Positions 61,908-64,000 of a DNA stretch of 64,000 nt are shown one piece after another. Origin of the DNA: Streptomyces mangrovisoli (GTDB lineage: Bacteria > Actinomycetota > Actinomycetes > Streptomycetales > Streptomycetaceae); contig NZ_LAVA02000016.1 of assembly GCF_000974985.2 (NCBI RefSeq), positions 149,980 to 213,979 on the forward strand. Reading direction: 5' to 3'. The position numbers and the translations under genes are program-made. Positions within the stretch are counted from its first letter, which is position 1. The number at the start of each line of letters is the position of its first letter. Below the pieces are notes generated by a model. It was not told the origin of the DNA. It was given only the letters and a program-made list of their open reading frames with translations, and ran no database searches.

Positions 61908-62849
61908 TCAGCTTTCGGTCGGCTCGGGATCCGTGTGGGAGTGCGGCCCGATGCCGGAGGTCACTATGAGCCGGGGCGTTCGGCCGTGCTGCCACGGGTT
62001 GCCGATGCCGCATGCCTTGACTTCGTCTTGTCCCGTCAGGTTGAGGTGGCACAGACCGCAGTGCAGCATGTCCGCAGTGCCGGGGATGTTGTGCGCCGGG
62101 GAGGGGAGGATCCTGGCGGTGGCGGGTCCTTTGCACGCGGGGCAGTCGACGGTGGCCAGGTGGAAGTAGAATCCGCCGGTGGGGAGTTCGTCGAGCCACA
62201 TTGCCGCGACGACGGGTTCGGGGCTTGCAACGTCCGGTTCGGACGCTGTGCGTACGTGCGCCATGGTGCCCTCGGGCAGGTCCTTGAACCTGTCCTCGAA
62301 GAGGTGGCGGGCCTGGTCGATACGGATCTCGACGTCCCGGCGGATCTCGTCGAGCTGCGTGTCGACGGCTGTGACCACCGCTCTGGACCAGCGGCCCCAG
62401 AAGACCTCGAAGCGTGTGCCGAGGGCAGTCAGCAGAATCGTGGTGGTCTCGGCGAGTGTGGGCAGGAGCGTCCTTGCCTGATCGCCGACGCTGGTGTGGG
62501 CGGTGCCGTTGCGGAGCTCGATGAGCAGGTCGAGCTGCGCGTCGGGCTGAAGAACGCCCATGCGCCGCAGCCGTCCGAGGGCTTCCTTTGCGCCGACGGT
62601 ACGGACCTTGGCGGCATCCAGCTCCAGGTCGCCCCCGAAGTACAGCAGCAGGTCTGCGTTGCCGTTGCGCATCTCCACCAGGTAGAGCGGGTTCCTCATC
62701 ACCAGAACGGCTTTCGCCAGCCGTTCGACGGCGACACCGGCGTGCAGGGCGAACTCGTCGAACTCGCCGCGTCCGTGGTCCTCCATCGCCTTCTGCGCGG
62801 CTCTCCTGGCGCCGTCGAAGAAGCTCTCGAACGAGAGCGAATCGTCCAT
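61908..62849 (-). CDS. HEPN-domain protein with C-terminal zinc ribbon
   Basis: A 313-aa protein, ATG at 62849. The N-terminal helical domain contains ALHAGVAVERLAKAVLVMRN (first two helices of the HEPN fold) and ELRNGTAHTSVGDQA, the R-N-x3-H signature (Arg113, Asn114, His118) of RNase-type HEPN proteins. A helical linker (ALGTRFEVFWGRWSRAVVTA) follows. The C-terminal part has a Cys4 zinc ribbon: CPACKGPATA near residue 236 and HCGLCHLNL near 267. HEPN domains cut RNA or act as toxin/defence effectors; the zinc ribbon may bind nucleic acid. No obvious antitoxin (MNT-type nucleotidyltransferase) is adjacent. Confidence 0.75.
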   Translation of the reverse strand: MDDSLSFESFFDGARRAAQKAMEDHGRGEFDEFALHAGVAVERLAKAVLVMRNPLYLVEMRNGNADLLLYFGGDLELDAAKVRTVGAKEALGRLRRMGVLQPDAQLDLLIELRNGTAHTSVGDQARTLLPTLAETTTILLTALGTRFEVFWGRWSRAVVTAVDTQLDEIRRDVEIRIDQARHLFEDRFKDLPEGTMAHVRTASEPDVASPEPVVAAMWLDELPTGGFYFHLATVDCPACKGPATARILPSPAHNIPGTADMLHCGLCHLNLTGQDEVKACGIGNPWQHGRTPRLIVTSGIGPHSHTDPEPTES

Positions 62850-63081
62850 GGTGGGACAGTAACGGCCCGCCGGTACAGTGGCGATCGGATTCATCGTCGA
62901 GGCCGTTGCGGGCAACTGCCTTGCGCGGGCGTCGTTCAGGCCGGACACCGAAGGGCGATGACGGCGGCGGTCCTTGCGGAACGACGGACGCAAACCGGCG
63001 CAGGCCCGGCGCGGGTGGGAAGTCGCTGCTCGGTGCTTCATCCGGTGCTTCAGCCCGTGAGGGCTGTTCCGTCGGCCGCTG

Positions 63082-63717
63082 TCAGGGGCGGTCCTTGGGG
63101 ATCGGATGGCCGAAGAACTGCTCGGCTCCCCACGTGTAGTTCATGACAGGATGACTCAGCATCCACGATCGATGCTGAAGCCAGTGTGCATATTGAGGGG
63201 CGTCGAGAGGCGGCGCCGAGGCGAATCCGCCTTGGTTCATCCAGTGGTTCACCGTGCAGATGCATGGGTTGTGCGCGCAGCACTGCGGTAGTTGTCCGTT
63301 GCCGAGAGCCTGCCGCGCTGCCGGGGAGAGGCGTCGCCACAGCTCGGACTCGACTTCGAGCTGAGCCTGCTGGGCGGGGGTCAGGCCCGCGCCGGTGCTT
63401 GCCGGTTCGTCGTCGAAGCCGGAGAGGTCCACTCGAGGTCGGCCCGGAGGCGGCGCCGGGACGGCGGTGCGAAGGTGGTAGGCGGTGAGTTCTCGCTGCA
63501 CGTTTGCGCCGACGCACCAGCATCGTTCGTAGGAGCCGCTGAAAGCGTCAAGGAAGCCCGAACCGCGGCAGTTGGGGCACCGGCGGTCCGCGAACCTCGA
63601 TGCGTCGTCGCGGCCGGTCAGCACGTCCTTGGCGGCTCCCCAGAGGATGTCACCCCGTGACGGTGGCCCGGCCGTGGGCTTGTCGCGCAGGATGAGACGA
63701 AGCAGCAATTTGATCAT
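63082..63717 (-). CDS. Protein with DnaJ-type zinc-finger motif, function unknown
   Basis: A 211-aa protein, ATG at 63717 preceded by GGGGGTT. The first residues (MIKLLLRLILRD) are a hydrophobic-basic helix. CPNCRGSGFLDAF with a second CWC (about residues 48-70) is the C-x-x-C-x-G-x-G motif of DnaJ central zinc fingers. A linker with GLTPAQQAQLEVESELWRRL and a Cys-rich patch CCAHNPCICTVNHW follow. The end is QYAHWLQHRSWMLSHPVMNY. The family is not recognised. It lies 232 bp upstream of the HEPN gene on the same strand and could be its companion, though the gap argues against a tight operon. Confidence 0.65.
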   Translation of the reverse strand: MIKLLLRLILRDKPTAGPPSRGDILWGAAKDVLTGRDDASRFADRRCPNCRGSGFLDAFSGSYERCWCVGANVQRELTAYHLRTAVPAPPPGRPRVDLSGFDDEPASTGAGLTPAQQAQLEVESELWRRLSPAARQALGNGQLPQCCAHNPCICTVNHWMNQGGFASAPPLDAPQYAHWLQHRSWMLSHPVMNYTWGAEQFFGHPIPKDRP

Positions 63718-64000
63718 CGAACCCCCAGTGGCCTGCCTACGATGAGACTCCTGTCCAGGAACCGGGACAAGCGGTTTCAGCCATCCTGTGACGGCTGTGA
63801 ACCGTGATGGGGAAGTGCCGGGCGGGCGGGGCCCGGACGGTGGCGTGGAGGAGTCCCGGCGCGCCCGCGTCCCGCATGGACGGCTGTGTCCGGGCCCGGC
63901 GGCAGGCCCTCTGGCGCGGTGTGCGGGGGACACAGAGAATGTCACGGTATCGGGCGGCCGGCGGCGTCGTGCCGCACGCTGTCGGGGCTGGGGGCTGGGG
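63718..64000. other. Upstream region at the window edge
   Basis: A TGTCC-N8-GGACA inverted repeat is visible in the first 60 bp upstream of the 211-aa gene (about 63751-63768). No coding region is supported to the window end. Confidence 0.35.

Noticed and set aside
1..64000. tRNA genes, insertion sequences with terminal repeats, CRISPR arrays
   Set aside because: I looked for cloverleaf T-arm sequences, transposase motifs and regularly spaced repeats and saw none; a tRNAscan or IS search would settle it.

Overview
The window is chromosomal DNA of a high-GC actinomycete, almost certainly a Streptomyces. The evidence is the strong G/C third-position bias, many GTG and some TTG starts, ATGA/GTGA gene overlaps, an AfsR/SARP-type regulator, DUF4232, DUF1801 and DUF6480-type small proteins, a sugar ABC importer without its own ATPase, and RHS/LamG secreted giants. 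No rRNA, tRNA, CRISPR array or intact insertion sequence was seen. Dense accessory modules and several decayed gene fragments suggest a chromosome-arm or otherwise plastic region.

Layout. 1-6.7 kb: 3' end of an FG-GAP/VCBS protein, a terminator, a 1163-aa SARP/AAA/TPR regulator, a frameshifted GNAT gene, a small antitoxin/Fic-Doc-like toxin pair and a nitroreductase. 7-9 kb: DUF4232 lipoprotein and a P-loop kinase-like protein. 8.8-11.3 kb: an EACC1-like protein overlapping a caspase-XRE HTH-coiled coil-transmembrane protein. 11.5-13.6 kb: VOC protein, DUF1801 protein, uridine kinase. 14.1-16.9 kb: a small helical protein followed by an NB-ARC/TPR (NLR-like) protein. 17-18.9 kb: SDR and epimerase remnants around a secreted protein with a very strong terminator.

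18.9-24.8 kb (minus strand): a five-gene operon in which every junction is an ATGA or GTGA overlap. It encodes a GT2 glycosyltransferase, a UDP-Galp-mutase/protoporphyrinogen-oxidase-like flavoprotein, a class III aminotransferase, a 147-aa protein and a GMC oxidoreductase. It reads like an unassigned oxidise-then-transaminate pathway for a glycosylated or lipid-linked product.

25.4-40.8 kb (plus strand): a luciferase-like monooxygenase, then a large galactoside locus. A secreted GH27 alpha-galactosidase would cut galactosides outside the cell, an SBP and two permeases import them, and a cytoplasmic GH36 alpha-galactosidase releases galactose. An SDR, lactonase, galactonate dehydratase, PfkB kinase and KDPG-type aldolase would form a complete oxidative (DeLey-Doudoroff) route, with a mutarotase-like protein and a FadR-type GntR regulator. 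The two promoters of the locus share an AT-rich operator, TTAATTAGYAATTWA, next to the -35 box. This suggests one regulator controls both units.

40.8-64 kb: small membrane proteins, a TIGR03084/DinB-like protein, two large secreted proteins on the minus strand (one with LamG and FG-GAP-like parts), and divergently a 2.9-kilocodon RHS toxin with two lectin modules, a Hint domain, a novel-looking C-terminal toxin domain and an overlapping putative immunity gene. The end holds alpha/beta hydrolases, a doubly broken LAETG sortase-substrate gene, a methyltransferase remnant, a HEPN/zinc-ribbon protein and a DnaJ-type zinc-finger protein.

All calls rest on reading the sequence and remembered family knowledge. 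No database search was run.
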